Made by a program: the position numbers and the translations under genes. A stretch of DNA of 64,000 bases from Candidatus Rifleibacteriota bacterium (GTDB taxonomy: Bacteria; Riflebacteria; Ozemobacteria; Ozemobacterales; Ozemobacteraceae), in the NCBI GenBank assembly GCA_029564115.1, contig JAKQQP010000063.1:1-64000 (forward strand), in the 5' to 3' direction. The notes beneath the pieces are model-generated. The model saw nothing but the letters and a program-made list of their open reading frames with translations. It was not told the DNA's origin and searched no databases. Of this stretch, positions 61,810 to 64,000 are shown piece by piece (within the stretch, counting starts at the first letter, position 1; the number at the start of each line of letters is the position of its first letter).

Positions 61810-64000
<2,191 letters not shown>

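Overview
The window looks like ordinary chromosome from an uncultured, probably diderm bacterium of medium GC content. Lipoprotein signals, type IV pilin-like minor subunits, many secreted proteins and several large membrane sensors support this. The mix of prepilins, SpoIIE-type phosphatase receptors and TPR or beta-propeller secreted proteins would suit a lineage such as Candidatus Riflebacteria. That placement is inference from gene content; nothing in the window fixes the taxon. There are no phage genes, transposases, CRISPR arrays or rRNA genes. One tRNA-Arg(CCU) is present.

Layout. (1) 1-12000, minus strand: a minor-pilin operon (pilV-, pilW- and pilX-like) ending in a 2.8k-residue lipoprotein with Ig-like repeats and a C-terminal propeller-like region, in the place that pilY1 holds in other genomes. 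(2) 12139-15600: a terminator, a two-gene secreted unit including a transglutaminase-elicitor-like protein, tRNA-Arg, a small anchored protein and a TPR protein. (3) 15651-24977, plus: a tightly coupled operon with a membrane diguanylate cyclase, two prepilin-like proteins, a 7TM protein with a degenerate PP2C domain, ispG and a secreted propeller protein. (4) 24983-33365, plus: a secreted protein with two GATase-like halves, a carbohydrate-type ABC importer (two permeases and a binding protein, no ATPase), a DHH phosphoesterase and two envelope proteins. (5) 33357-42697: anmK, recA with a candidate operator, two convergent PP2C receptors that share a receptor module with the cyclase of region 3, and a DUF368 polyprenyl-phosphate transporter. 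(6) 42702-44784: an OppA-like lipoprotein and a repeat-containing intergenic region. (7) 44653-52328: the conserved translation operon rimP-nusA-infB-ylxP-rbfA-nrnA-truB-ribF, with an attenuator-like leader hairpin; it converges on polA. (8) 55190-64000: a glycogen debranching enzyme directly coupled to an F-type ATP synthase operon (atpZ, atpI, B, E, F, H, A, G, D). The c subunit keeps most of the sodium-binding residues. atpD runs off the right edge.

The most notable points are these. One large two-loop membrane receptor architecture is attached to different outputs (GGDEF or PP2C). Pilin-like genes sit in one operon with a diguanylate cyclase. A PilY1-like arrangement uses an unrelated-looking giant lipoprotein. 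The ATP synthase is predicted to be sodium-coupled. Several hairpins and palindromes sit at regulatory positions (recA, rimP leader, ribF/polA).
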